Part shown: positions 15,049 to 23,417 of the stretch, in pieces
Layout: every line of letters begins with the position of its first letter
Position numbering within the stretch: position 1 is the stretch's first letter
Origin: Aliiroseovarius sp.
Lineage (GTDB): Bacteria; Pseudomonadota; Alphaproteobacteria; Rhodobacterales; Rhodobacteraceae
Length of the DNA stretch: 34,351 nucleotides
NCBI RefSeq assembly: GCF_030148435.1
Contig: NZ_JASBTN010000063.1
Coordinates: forward strand, 1-34,351
Direction of reading: 5' to 3'
The notes under the pieces: generated by a model
Told to the model about the DNA's origin: nothing
What the model saw: only the letters and a program-made list of their open reading frames with translations
The model's database searches: none
Translations under genes and position numbers: made by a program

Positions 15049-17511
15049 TCACGCCTTGGCGCGTTCGCCTTTCGGGTCGTACATCGGCTTCAACGACGCC
15101 TCGGCTTTCACGCTGGTGCCAGCCACGTCAATCTCGTAGGTCGAGGCCAGGACGTCGGCGGGCTTTTCGCCCTTGCATGGCACATACCCCATGCCCATGG
15201 CAGCGCCGAGGTGGTGGCCATAGCTGCCCGAGGACAGGTAGCCGACGATCTCGCCATCGCGGATGATCGGCTCGTTGTGGTAGAGCAACGGCTCGGGGTC
15301 GGTCAGCTTGAACTGCACCATGCGGTTTTCCAGCCCCGTTTCCTTCTTGGCCAGCACCGCGTCGCGACCGATGAAGTCGGGTTTGTCGGTCTTTACCGCA
15401 AAGCCCAGACCGGCCTCCAGCACGTGATCTTCGGCGGTGATGTCATGGCCGAAGTGGCGAAAACCCTTCTCGATCCGGCAGCTGTCCATCATGTGCATGC
15501 CGCAGAGCTTCAGCCCCATGTCCTGCCCTGCTTCGAACAGGGTTTCGAACATGTGCCCGGCCATGTCGGCGGAGGCATAAAGCTCCCAGCCCAATTCGCC
15601 CACATAGGTCACGCGGTGGGCGCGGGCCAGGCCCATGCCGATCTCGATCTCCTGCGCGGTGCCGAACGGGTTGGTGGCATTGGTGAAGTCGTTAGGCGAC
15701 ACCGCTTCCAACAGCTTGCGCGCATTCGGCCCCATCACGGCCAACACGCCCTCGCCCGCGGTCACATCGGTGATCACCACGCGGAAATCGCCCCCCGGAC
15801 CATACACGTGGCGCTGCATCCAGGTCTGGTCGGCCAGGCGTGTGGCAGCGGGGGTAACGACCAGATAGGCGGTCTCAGACAGGCGAGTGACGGTCACATC
15901 CGCCTCGATCCCCGCACGGGAGTTCAGGAACTGGGTATAGACGATCTTGCCATTCGGCACCGTATAGTCGCCGCCACCGATGTAGTTCATGAAGGCTTCG
16001 GCATCCGGTCCTTCGACGCGGATCTTGCCGAAGGAGGACATGTCATACATGCCGACGTTTTCGCGCACGGCGCGATGTTCGGCGGCGGCGTTCTCGAACC
16101 AGTTCGGACGGCCCCAGGTGTATTCGTATTCGGCTTTCTGCGCGTCATTGGCGAACCAGTTGGCGCGCTCCCACCCAGCGATTTCACCGAATACGCCGCC
16201 CTGTTCCTTCAGGTGGTGGTGGAACGGGGTACGACGCACACCCCGCGCCGTGGCCTTCTGGCGGAACGGGAAGTGGTCGGCATAGAGCAGGCCCAGCGTT
16301 TCCTTCGAGCGTTCGTACAGATAGGTCTTGTTGCCCTGAAAAGGCTGCATGCGCGAAATGTCCACGTCGCCCAGATCGAAGGGTTTCTCGCCATCTTCCA
16401 TCCACTGTGCCAGCGCCTGACCGGCACCACCCGCGGACTGAATTCCGATCGAGTTGAACCCGGCGGCAACCCAGACATTGTCCATCTCGGGCGCGAGGCC
16501 CAGGTGGTAGGCGTCATCCGGCGTGAACGACTCCGGGCCGTTGAAGAAGGTATGAATGCCCGCTTCGGCCAGCATCGGCATGCGGTTGCAGGCCGCTTCG
16601 AGGATCGGTTCGAAATGGTCGAAATCCTCGGGCAGTTGGTCGAACTCGAACGTGTCGGGAATGCCGTTCATCGCCCAGGGCTTGGCATTGGGCTCAAACG
16701 CGCCCAGCAGGATTTTCCCGGCGTCTTCCTTGTAATAGGCGCATTCATCCGGCACGCGCAAAACCGGCATCTGGGTCAGGCCGGTGATGCTTTCGGTGAC
16801 GATATAGAAATGCTCACAGGCGTGCAGCGGCACATTGGCGCCCATCATTCGGCCAACCTCGTGGCCCCACATGCCGGCACAGTTGACGATGTGATCGCAG
16901 GTGATGTGGCCCTGCTCAGACCCATCGTCCGATACCCAGTCCACACCGGTCACACGGCGGCCCGTCTTGGCCACGCCCGTGACCTTGATGCGTTCCTTGA
17001 CAACGGCACCGTTCTGCCGCGCGCCCTTGGCCAGCGCCAGCGTGATATTGGCCGGATCCCCCTGCCCGTCCAGAGGCAAGTACACGCCGCCGGTCACGTC
17101 TTCTATGTTCAGATGCTCATACTTCGCCTTGACCTCTTCGGGCGAGATTTCCTCGACCTCGACACCGAAGGCCCGGGCCATGGCGGCCTGGCGGTGCAGC
17201 TCTTCGAGCCGCTCGCCGGTCAGGGCCGCGGTTATCGAGCCGCAGCGTTTGAACCCGGTGGCGACGCCGGTCTCGGCCTCCAGGTTGCCGTAAAGCTCCT
17301 GCGAGTACTTCGCGAGTTTGGTCATGTTCGCCGTGGCGCGCAGCTGGGCAATCAGCCCGGCGGCATGCCACGTGGTGCCTGAGGTGAGCTGCTTGCGCTC
17401 CAGGAGGACCACGTCGGTCCAGCCCTGCTTGGCCAGGTGATAGGCGACCGAACAGCCGATGACTCCGCCGCCGACAATGACGACGCGGGCGTGGGTGGGA
17501 AGATCAGCCAT
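15049..17511 (-). CDS. GcvT-type dimethylglycine/sarcosine dehydrogenase-like flavoprotein (copy 1)
   Basis: The 820-residue protein has two halves. Residues 1-400 form a DAO-type FAD oxidoreductase with VVIVGGGVIGCSVAYHLAKQG and GTTWHAAGL. His49 aligns with the histidine that carries covalent FAD in mammalian dimethylglycine and sarcosine dehydrogenases. A FAO-type middle region follows (RTPFHHHLKEQGGVFGEIAGWERANWF). Residues 430-820 are a GcvT folate-binding domain with its C-terminal barrel. Such enzymes oxidatively remove an N-methyl group and pass it to tetrahydrofolate. AGGAG lies seven bases before the ATG at 17511. The AraC-type regulator is 122 bp upstream, with a related dehydrogenase beyond it. 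The exact substrate (dimethylglycine, sarcosine or another N-methyl amine) is not readable. Confidence 0.92.
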   Translation of the reverse strand: MADLPTHARVVIVGGGVIGCSVAYHLAKQGWTDVVLLERKQLTSGTTWHAAGLIAQLRATANMTKLAKYSQELYGNLEAETGVATGFKRCGSITAALTGERLEELHRQAAMARAFGVEVEEISPEEVKAKYEHLNIEDVTGGVYLPLDGQGDPANITLALAKGARQNGAVVKERIKVTGVAKTGRRVTGVDWVSDDGSEQGHITCDHIVNCAGMWGHEVGRMMGANVPLHACEHFYIVTESITGLTQMPVLRVPDECAYYKEDAGKILLGAFEPNAKPWAMNGIPDTFEFDQLPEDFDHFEPILEAACNRMPMLAEAGIHTFFNGPESFTPDDAYHLGLAPEMDNVWVAAGFNSIGIQSAGGAGQALAQWMEDGEKPFDLGDVDISRMQPFQGNKTYLYERSKETLGLLYADHFPFRQKATARGVRRTPFHHHLKEQGGVFGEIAGWERANWFANDAQKAEYEYTWGRPNWFENAAAEHRAVRENVGMYDMSSFGKIRVEGPDAEAFMNYIGGGDYTVPNGKIVYTQFLNSRAGIEADVTVTRLSETAYLVVTPAATRLADQTWMQRHVYGPGGDFRVVITDVTAGEGVLAVMGPNARKLLEAVSPNDFTNATNPFGTAQEIEIGMGLARAHRVTYVGELGWELYASADMAGHMFETLFEAGQDMGLKLCGMHMMDSCRIEKGFRHFGHDITAEDHVLEAGLGFAVKTDKPDFIGRDAVLAKKETGLENRMVQFKLTDPEPLLYHNEPIIRDGEIVGYLSSGSYGHHLGAAMGMGYVPCKGEKPADVLASTYEIDVAGTSVKAEASLKPMYDPKGERAKA

Positions 17512-17633
17512 TGGGCGCTCCTGTGGATGGTCGTGAGTGTGATCGCGGTCCGGGGACCAAAGAACGGTGGCACGGTTCGGCGGGAATGATATCGCGAAAA
17601 GCGGCAGAAATCCCCCGATTCCGGGCAAAAGCG

Positions 17634-18608
17634 TCAGGTGTGGCGGGCCCTTTGCGCCCGCACCTGCTGCGGCGTGACGCCGAACATTGCCTTGAACGGG
17701 CCCGAGAACCCGCCCAGGAAACCGCAGGCAATGCCAATCTCCTGGATCGACATGGAGGTGTTCAGAAGCAGGTTGTTGGCCTTGTTCAGGCGCAGGGCGC
17801 GGTAGAACTGGTGCGGCGTGGTGCCCAGGCGCTGTTTGAACTTGCGCTCCAGCGAACGGTTCGACAGGCCCAGGATCGCGACCAGTTCGTGGATCGGGAT
17901 CGGTTCTTCGGTATTGGCCTGCATCAGCTCGATCGCACCGTCCAGATCGCGGTCGCCGGTGGCATTCACGGTGGGGCCGCCGATCGGTTGCTGTGTGGCA
18001 AAATCGCGAATGCGGTCGTGCAGCAGGATGCCCGCCACCGCCATGACCTTGGCGGTCGGAACATGGCGCGTCAGCAGGGACAGGATCAGATCCACCGTCG
18101 CCCCCATGCCCGCGCAGGTCAGGATCGCGCCATCCTCGACCGCCAGGGCAAACTTCGGGTCGAAGCTGACCGGGCTCTCGCCCAGCACGGTGGAGTTCTC
18201 CCAGTGGGTCGTATGCGGGCTGTCAGGGGTGGTTTCGGCGATGTGGCGGCTGGCGGCCTCGGCCAGCAGCACCACCTTGGCCCCCCGGTGGGTATAGCGG
18301 CGGATGATGTCCTGCACCGACAGGCCCGGGGCAGCCGGGTCGGTATTGCCGATCACGACGAGGTAGTCGGCATCGGGCCTTTCGGGCACCGGGTTGGTGG
18401 CGACGTCCATCCCCGCCCGGCAGGCAATGCGCCCGCCATGTCGGCTGAGGTAACGAAAGGCAAAGCCGTTCCGCAAGGTAATCCGATTCATGATCCGGAT
18501 CGGCTCGACCACACCGGCCAGCTCCGTCAGGACGAAACCGTCACTGACGAGGATGTCGAAGCGGATCGTGTCAGCCACCGTGGAGGCATGGCGCAGCGGT
18601 TGGTTCAT
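17634..18608 (-). CDS. GlxA-family transcriptional regulator (DJ-1/PfpI plus AraC domains)
   Basis: The 324-residue regulator combines an N-terminal DJ-1/PfpI-like domain (about 15-195; FDILVSDGFVLTELAGVVEP) with a C-terminal AraC double helix-turn-helix (about 225-320; VAILGLSNRSLERKFKQRLG, then SIQEIGIACGFLGGFSGPFK). Relatives such as GbdR and CdhR control glycine betaine and carnitine use, and their sensor domain lacks the catalytic Cys of DJ-1 proteins. Lying between two N-methyl amine dehydrogenase genes on the same strand, it is a likely activator of one or both. The ATG at 18608 has GGTGAGACC upstream. The effector is unknown. Confidence 0.92.
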   Translation of the reverse strand: MNQPLRHASTVADTIRFDILVSDGFVLTELAGVVEPIRIMNRITLRNGFAFRYLSRHGGRIACRAGMDVATNPVPERPDADYLVVIGNTDPAAPGLSVQDIIRRYTHRGAKVVLLAEAASRHIAETTPDSPHTTHWENSTVLGESPVSFDPKFALAVEDGAILTCAGMGATVDLILSLLTRHVPTAKVMAVAGILLHDRIRDFATQQPIGGPTVNATGDRDLDGAIELMQANTEEPIPIHELVAILGLSNRSLERKFKQRLGTTPHQFYRALRLNKANNLLLNTSMSIQEIGIACGFLGGFSGPFKAMFGVTPQQVRAQRARHT

Positions 18609-18682
18609 GGTCTCACCCCAGATGGTTCCGAAACTCGGGCGACCTGGGGAACTTCTTGCCCTGCGCTCGCCCGGGGGTGGGA

Positions 18683-18705
18683 GCCGCCCCCGGTATAGGG
18701 GCGGC
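18683..18705 (-). terminator. Strong hairpin after the second GcvT-type dehydrogenase
   Basis: GCCGCCCC and GGGGCGGC form a perfect 8-bp stem around a 7-base loop. It lies between the stop of copy 2 (18717) and the start of the AraC-type gene (18608). No T tract follows on either strand, so it may weaken readthrough or protect the upstream mRNA rather than terminate fully. Confidence 0.4.
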
Positions 18706-18716
18706 ACCTCTGTTCA

Positions 18717-21170
18717 TCAGGCCCGGATACGTGCGTTTTCCGGATCCCACAACGGCTGGTCCTCCTGCACCACCGCCTTGCATTTCTCGCCGTAGATCTC
18801 GACCTCCAGCTCGGTGCCCGGCTTGGCCAGATCGGTACGCACCATGCCCAAGGCGATGGACTTGTTCACACGATAGCCCCAGCCGCCCGAGGTGGTCTCG
18901 CCGACGATTGCGTCGCCGGACCAGACACAGGACATGTAGGGAGCGTCGGCGTCTCCGGCCTCGACCAGCAAGGTGACGAAGCTCTTGGCCGCGCCTTGCT
19001 GTTTCTCGGCCTGGATCGCCGCCTTGCCCGGGAAGTCCTGCGGCTTGTCGAGCTTGACGAAGCGTTCCAGCCCGCCTTCCAGCATCGAGTAGTCGGTGGA
19101 CAGATCGCCCTTCCAGGCGCGATAGCCCTTTTCCAGCCGCAGCGAATTCAGCGCATACATGCCGAAGGGTTTGGCGCCCGCCGCGATCACCGCGTCGTAG
19201 ATGGCTGGCATGCTTTCGTTCTCAGCGTGAATTTCCCAGCCGAGTTCGCCGGCAAAGGAGACCCTCAGAAGCGCGGCCCAGTGCCCGGCGGCTTCCGTTT
19301 CCTGAAAGCTCAGCCAGGGAAGGGAAAGATCGGCCTCCGTCAGGCTGGACAGGACTTCGCGCGATTTCGGCCCGGTGACAATCAGGGTCGACATGCGCGT
19401 CGTCCAGTCCTCAAGTGTCAGGCTGCCGTCTTCGGGCAGGTTCGCAAGCAGCAGATCACGATCATGCCACTGGGCGGAAGCCGCCGTCACCAGGACGAAC
19501 ATATCCTCGGCTTCGCGGGTCACGGACATTTCCGTCAGAATGCGACCCCGGGCGTCCGAGAAATAGACGAGGCCGACACGACCGACCTTTGGCAGCGCAC
19601 CCGTCACCTGGCCACGCAGCCATTCGTCTGCCCCCTTGCCGGAGATCTTGAACCGCGAGAACCCGGGCAGGTCCAACACGCCGCAGTGGTCGCGCACCGC
19701 TTCGCACTCTTCCTTGATACGTTGCTCCCACGGACCGGACCGGCCCCAGGTGTGGGTGGCTTCCAGCGAGGTGTCGTCACCCGGTTGCGCGAACCAGTTG
19801 GCGCGCTCCCAACCGTTGTAGGCGCCCATGACGCCCCCGGCGGCGATGACCTTGTCATGCACCGGCGACAGTTTCTTGTCACGCGCGGCAGGCCATTCGT
19901 GATGCGGGAAGTGCATGGCATATTCGTTGCCGTAAGTCTCCATGCCCTTCTTGTTGCAGTAATCCTGGTCCGTGTAATCCGTGTAGCGGCGCGGATCGAC
20001 CGCCCACATGTCCCACTCGGTCGCGCCATCGACGATCCATTCGGCCATGACCTTGCCGGCGCCGCCACCCTGCGCGATGCCGAATGTAAAGACGCAGGCC
20101 TCGAAGGCGTTTTTCACACCGGGCATCGGACCAATCAGCGGCAACCCGTCGGGGGCGTAAGGGATCGGACCGTTGATCACGCTGCTGACACCCGACGTTT
20201 CCATCAGCGGCACGCGGGCCATGGCGTCAACGACGATATCCTCGATCCGGTCGATGTCTTCCTGCCACAGCTGGAAGCTGAAGTCCTCGGGCATGGCGTC
20301 ATCGGCATCGACCCAATGTGCCTTGCAGTTGGGCTCGTAGGGGCCCAGGTTATAGCCGTGCTTTTCCTGACGCAGGTAGTAGGACACGTCCACGTCTCGG
20401 ATCAGGGGCAGCTTGCCGCCGTGCTCCTTCGACCAGGCTTCGATCTCGGGAATCTGTTCGGTCAGCAGGTACTGGTGCTCCATCACCATCATCGGCACGG
20501 TGCGCCCGCCATAGGGCTTGAACATCTCGCCGACCCGCTGGGCATAGTAGCCTGCCGCGTTGACCACGTAGTCACAGTTGATGTCACCCTTGTCGGTATG
20601 CACGGTCCAGCTGCCGTCGTCATGCTGGGTAACGCCGGTGGCCGGGCAGAAGCGGATGATTTTCTGCCCCATGTCGCGGGCGCCCTTGGCCAGCGCCTGT
20701 GTCACCTGAGCCGGGTCGATGTCCCCGTCGGACGGATCCCACAGCACGCCTTCCAGGTCGTGGGTTTCCAGGAACGGGTAATGTTCCTTGGCCTGTTCCG
20801 GGGTCCAGATTTCCATCTCGATGCCCTGGTAGCGGCCCATCGAACAGGCGCGCTCGAATTCCTGCATGCGCTCCTTGGTGTGGGCCAGGCGGATCGAACC
20901 GGTCTGGTGATAGTTCATCGGGTAGTCGACCTCTTCGCCCAGGCGGCTGTAGAGTTCGGTCGAGTACCGCTGCATGTTCATGATCGACCAGGAGGTCGAG
21001 AACGTGGGCACATTGCCCGCCGCGTGCCAGGTGGAACCCGCGGTCAGCTCGTTCTTTTCAAGCAGAACGCAGTCGGTCCATCCCTTCTTGGCCAGGTGAT
21101 AGAGGGTCGAGGCGCCGATGACGCCGCCGCCGATGATGACCACGCGGGCCTGGGTGGGAAAGTCGGACAT
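18717..21170 (-). CDS. GcvT-type dimethylglycine/sarcosine dehydrogenase-like flavoprotein (copy 2)
   Basis: The 817-residue protein has the same architecture as copy 1: FAD domain (VVIIGGGVIGASTLYHLAKKG, GSTWHAAG with His49), FAO-type middle region (YNGWERANWFAQPGDD), and GcvT domain (about 430-817; SFAGELGWEIHAENESM, then LEKGYRAWKGDLSTDYSML). It is clearly diverged from copy 1 over its length, so the pair is an old paralogy or two separate acquisitions rather than a recent duplication. GGGAGC lies eight bases before the ATG. It begins 31 bp after the LysE gene and probably belongs to the XRE-GFA-LysE operon. The reaction would be oxidative N-demethylation with the C1 unit going to tetrahydrofolate; if folate is absent, formaldehyde is released. 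Confidence 0.92.
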   Translation of the reverse strand: MSDFPTQARVVIIGGGVIGASTLYHLAKKGWTDCVLLEKNELTAGSTWHAAGNVPTFSTSWSIMNMQRYSTELYSRLGEEVDYPMNYHQTGSIRLAHTKERMQEFERACSMGRYQGIEMEIWTPEQAKEHYPFLETHDLEGVLWDPSDGDIDPAQVTQALAKGARDMGQKIIRFCPATGVTQHDDGSWTVHTDKGDINCDYVVNAAGYYAQRVGEMFKPYGGRTVPMMVMEHQYLLTEQIPEIEAWSKEHGGKLPLIRDVDVSYYLRQEKHGYNLGPYEPNCKAHWVDADDAMPEDFSFQLWQEDIDRIEDIVVDAMARVPLMETSGVSSVINGPIPYAPDGLPLIGPMPGVKNAFEACVFTFGIAQGGGAGKVMAEWIVDGATEWDMWAVDPRRYTDYTDQDYCNKKGMETYGNEYAMHFPHHEWPAARDKKLSPVHDKVIAAGGVMGAYNGWERANWFAQPGDDTSLEATHTWGRSGPWEQRIKEECEAVRDHCGVLDLPGFSRFKISGKGADEWLRGQVTGALPKVGRVGLVYFSDARGRILTEMSVTREAEDMFVLVTAASAQWHDRDLLLANLPEDGSLTLEDWTTRMSTLIVTGPKSREVLSSLTEADLSLPWLSFQETEAAGHWAALLRVSFAGELGWEIHAENESMPAIYDAVIAAGAKPFGMYALNSLRLEKGYRAWKGDLSTDYSMLEGGLERFVKLDKPQDFPGKAAIQAEKQQGAAKSFVTLLVEAGDADAPYMSCVWSGDAIVGETTSGGWGYRVNKSIALGMVRTDLAKPGTELEVEIYGEKCKAVVQEDQPLWDPENARIRA

Positions 21171-21183
21171 GGAGAGCTCCCTG

Positions 21184-21199
21184 TTGTTCGTTTGTTCGT
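21184..21199. repeat. Tandem 8-bp repeat upstream of dehydrogenase copy 2
   Basis: TTGTTCGT occurs twice back to back in the 31-bp gap between the LysE and dehydrogenase genes. It overlaps the probable leader of the dehydrogenase message. It may be a slippage product; no known site is matched. Confidence 0.5.
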
Positions 21200-21201
21200 G
21201 T

Positions 21202-21825
21202 TCAGTTGAGGGCAAGGCGCGCGGCTAGCGAGCCGAATATGACGGCCGCGATGCGATTCATCAGGCCGGAAGAGGTGCGGATACGGTCTGCCGCCAGGCC
21301 GGAAAAGATGCCGATCAGCGCGTCCGCGACAAAGCCGCCGATGGTCAGGATCCCGCCAAGAATGACGACCTGGTGCCATTCCGGTCCCACTTCGGGGCGA
21401 ATGAACTGCGGCAGGAAGGCAAGGATGAAAAGGATCACCTTGGCATTGAGCAGGTTGGTCACGAAGCCCCGGCGGAACGCCCGCCACAAATCCGCACGCC
21501 CCTCGCGCATCGTGGCCGCCCCGGCCGTGCGCCAGCTGTGCCAGGCCAGCCAGGCCAGGTAGGCGGCACCCGCATACCGGATCAGGTCCAGCGCCAGCGG
21601 CGAGGTGGCGATCAGAACCGCAAGGCCCGCCGCTGCCAGGGTGACGTGGCACAAAAGCCCGAGGATGATCCCGCAGGTCGCCATGACTCCGGCGCGCGCA
21701 CCACCTCTGAGGCTGGAGGCGATGATGAACATCATGTCCGGCCCCGGAGTCAGGTAGAGGATCACCGAAGCCCCGACAAAGCTGGCAATCACCAAGGGGT
21801 CCATGTTCAGAAGCGTTTCGATCAT
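21202..21825 (-). CDS. LysE/RhtB family amino-acid exporter
   Basis: The 207-residue inner-membrane protein has about six hydrophobic helices and the LysE-family signature near the N-terminus (VILYLTPGPDMMFIIASSL), followed by GIILGLLCHVTLAAAGLAVL and the FRRGFVTNLLNAKVILFILAFLPQFI segment. These proteins export amino acids or related small molecules. Its ATG overlaps the stop of the GFA gene by four bases (ATGA), showing translational coupling. Length is normal. The substrate is unknown; context suggests a methylated amino acid or its product. Confidence 0.92.
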   Translation of the reverse strand: MIETLLNMDPLVIASFVGASVILYLTPGPDMMFIIASSLRGGARAGVMATCGIILGLLCHVTLAAAGLAVLIATSPLALDLIRYAGAAYLAWLAWHSWRTAGAATMREGRADLWRAFRRGFVTNLLNAKVILFILAFLPQFIRPEVGPEWHQVVILGGILTIGGFVADALIGIFSGLAADRIRTSSGLMNRIAAVIFGSLAARLALN

Positions 21826-22190
21826 GGGTGCTGCTCCACCCTGTCGCAGATGTCGTAATAGTCGCCCTTGTCTGCGGTGAAGATGTGTTTTTCGAGCGTC
21901 ACATCGGTCGGGTTGTCGACCGCGCCCAGCGCGAAGGAGATTGTGTCCTCGCCCGTGCCCTGCCAGAACAGGAACGAGCCGCAGCTTGGGCAGAAACCGC
22001 GCCGCGCCTTGTCTGAAGCCGCGAACCAGCGCACCTCTCCGGTTATGGTCAGCTCGGTTTCCTTGACAAAGGCCGAGGACCAGATGCCGCCGGACTGGCG
22101 CCGGCACTGGCCGCAGTGACACATGCTCACCCCTTGCGGAGTGGCGTCGGTTCCAAAGGCAATGGCGCCGCAGAGGCAGTGACCTTTCAT
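21822..22190 (-). CDS. GFA (CENP-V/GFA domain) zinc protein
   Basis: The 122-residue protein is a single GFA domain. The zinc-binding cysteines are visible: CLCGAI (residues 5-10), CHCGQCRR (24-31) and CPSCGS (about 67-72). The best known relative is the glutathione-dependent formaldehyde-activating enzyme Gfa of Paracoccus denitrificans, whose catalytic role is debated. Its place between an XRE-cupin regulator (10 bp upstream) and a LysE exporter, in one operon with an N-demethylating flavoprotein, fits a role in handling released formaldehyde. That role is inferred. Confidence 0.9.
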   Translation of the reverse strand: MKGHCLCGAIAFGTDATPQGVSMCHCGQCRRQSGGIWSSAFVKETELTITGEVRWFAASDKARRGFCPSCGSFLFWQGTGEDTISFALGAVDNPTDVTLEKHIFTADKGDYYDICDRVEQHP

Positions 22191-22200
22191 GGCAGCCTCC

Positions 22201-22773
22201 TCAATAGATCGGCGGTGCGATCACCCAGATCGCGACGGCGGGTTCGTCATAGGGGTTGGACCACTGGTACGGCTGGTCCTTGATACGGAAACTGTCACCG
22301 GGGCCCACGGTGAACCGGCGGCCGCCAATTTCCAGATCCAGCTTGCCCGAGACAATGTAACCCACCTCCTGTGTCGGCCGGTGGGCCGGGGTCTGCATGG
22401 CTGTCCGGGGGGCGAAGGTGGAATGGACCATTTCGAAATCGTCCGTCAGATCGGGGGAGAGCAGTTCCTCGACCAGACCCTCGTCATCGCCCCCCATGGG
22501 GCGGCGTGTGCCTGCCCGCACCACGTAACCTTGTTCATCCGCCGGGACCGAGCTGTGCGCGAACAGGAAAGACATAGGAACCTCCAGCGCGGCACCAATC
22601 TCGCGCAGGTCGGAAATCGAGGGCTCCGACTTGTCGCGTTCAACCTGGCTGAGCCATCCGACCGAGCGGCCCAGAGTTTCTGCCAGGGCGGTCAAGGTCA
22701 GGCCGCGCGATTTGCGCAACGCCCGGATATCGGCGCCGAGTGTCTTGGTGCTGTTCGGATCGCTATGCAGCAT
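22201..22773 (-). CDS. XRE-family regulator with C-terminal cupin domain
   Basis: The 190-residue regulator has an XRE helix-turn-helix (about 12-66; IRALRKSRGLTLTALAETLG, then VGWLSQVERDKSEPSISDL) and a C-terminal cupin domain (about 105-188; EVGYIVSGKLDLEIGGRRF, VGPGDSFRI). This PuuR-like group usually represses amine or amino-acid catabolic operons, with a small ligand bound in the cupin. The ATG at 22773 gives the normal family length. A longer frame to 22908 would run through the palindromic operator and a terminator, so it is rejected. It is the first gene of the minus-strand operon continuing into the GFA, LysE and dehydrogenase genes, and is probably autoregulated through the adjoining palindrome. 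Confidence 0.92.
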   Translation of the reverse strand: MLHSDPNSTKTLGADIRALRKSRGLTLTALAETLGRSVGWLSQVERDKSEPSISDLREIGAALEVPMSFLFAHSSVPADEQGYVVRAGTRRPMGGDDEGLVEELLSPDLTDDFEMVHSTFAPRTAMQTPAHRPTQEVGYIVSGKLDLEIGGRRFTVGPGDSFRIKDQPYQWSNPYDEPAVAIWVIAPPIY

Positions 22774-22783
22774 GTGGCTCTCT

Positions 22784-22822
22784 GATGAAATTCGTCGTGA
22801 AATTTTCACGTGTTTTTTCATC
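22784..22822. promoter_or_regulatory. Nested 39-bp palindromic operator before the XRE-cupin gene
   Basis: An inner perfect repeat, CGTGAAA-T-TTTCACG (22796-22810), and an outer perfect repeat, GATGAAA (22784-22790) and TTTCATC (22816-22822), share the same centre at 22803. The four half-sites all read (G/C)(A/G)TGAAA, spaced 12 bp apart, about one helical turn. This is the layout expected for two regulator dimers. It ends 11 bp before the XRE-cupin ATG, so autoregulation is the natural reading. Confidence 0.75.
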
Positions 22823-22851
22823 ATTGGCCGAAAAAGATGATTCGCGGCAAG

Positions 22852-22875
22852 AAAAAAACTTGCTGCAGGGCAGCA
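22852..22875 (-). terminator. Intrinsic terminator after msrC
   Basis: On the minus strand, TGCTGC-CCT-GCAGCA forms a perfect 6-bp stem with a 3-base loop, followed by AG and seven T residues. It starts 11 bp after the msrC stop and separates msrC from the XRE-cupin operon. Confidence 0.8.
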
Positions 22876-22885
22876 TGACGGGGGG

Positions 22886-23338
22886 TCAGCGCGCGAAAGT
22901 CGCCGCAAGGATCATGGAAAGCTCCGAGGCGTCTTCCGGGCGGAAGGCATCCGGCTGGTCGCTGTCGATATCCAGGACTGCGATCAGATCACCAGCCTTG
23001 TTCCAGACCGGCAGCACGATCTCGGACCGGGTCGAGCTGGCGCAGGCGATGTGGCCCGGGAAGGCATCAACGTCGGCGACCAGCTGCACCTCGCCGGTGC
23101 GGGCTGCCGCCCCGCAGACCCCGCGCGAGAACGGGATGGCCAGGCAGCCGTGCCCACCCTGGTAGGGGCCGATTTTCAGGAGCTCCGGCGCAACCACGCG
23201 GTAAAAGCCGGTCCAGTCGAACCGGTCGTCGGCATGGTGAATTTCACAGGCCAGCGTCGCCATCAGGGCGACCTCGTCGCTCTCGCCTTCCGTGAGGGCG
23301 GCGATCTGTTTGGCCAGGTCGGAGTAGTTCACGCGCAT
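22886..23338 (-). CDS. msrC: Free methionine-(R)-sulfoxide reductase (GAF domain)
   Basis: The 150-residue cytosolic protein is a single GAF domain of the fRMsr type, which reduces free methionine-R-sulfoxide using thioredoxin. The three cysteines of E. coli fRMsr (YebR) are present in their contexts: GHGCLAIPF, SRGVCGAAA and FPGHIACASSTRSEIV. The ENGYFYR-like WTGFYRVV and the C-terminal VLDIDSDQPDAF also match. The ATG at 23338 gives the usual length; a longer upstream frame is low-complexity Gly/Pro and not supported. It is the last gene before a good terminator and lies about 80 bp after the thiolase gene. Confidence 0.9.
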   Translation of the reverse strand: MRVNYSDLAKQIAALTEGESDEVALMATLACEIHHADDRFDWTGFYRVVAPELLKIGPYQGGHGCLAIPFSRGVCGAAARTGEVQLVADVDAFPGHIACASSTRSEIVLPVWNKAGDLIAVLDIDSDQPDAFRPEDASELSMILAATFAR

Positions 23339-23417
23339 GTTGCTGTCCTTGGCTCGGGCAGGACCGGGGGACCAGCCCCCCGGACCCCCCGGGATATTTG
23401 GGGAAAGCTGAAAGGGG

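Noticed and set aside
14977-17382. 801-residue plus-strand open frame.
   Set aside because: Antisense shadow of dehydrogenase copy 1; the sequence shows no domain.
17547-17558. GGTCC-GG-GGACC palindrome upstream of dehydrogenase copy 1.
   Set aside because: Short and GC-rich; expected by chance at this base composition, with no partner site nearby.
18996-21209. 737-residue plus-strand open frame.
   Set aside because: Antisense shadow of dehydrogenase copy 2.
22847-22863. GCAAG-A7-CTTGC inverted repeat.
   Set aside because: The A7 tract is explained as the T tract of the msrC terminator; the flanking 5-bp arms are probably incidental.
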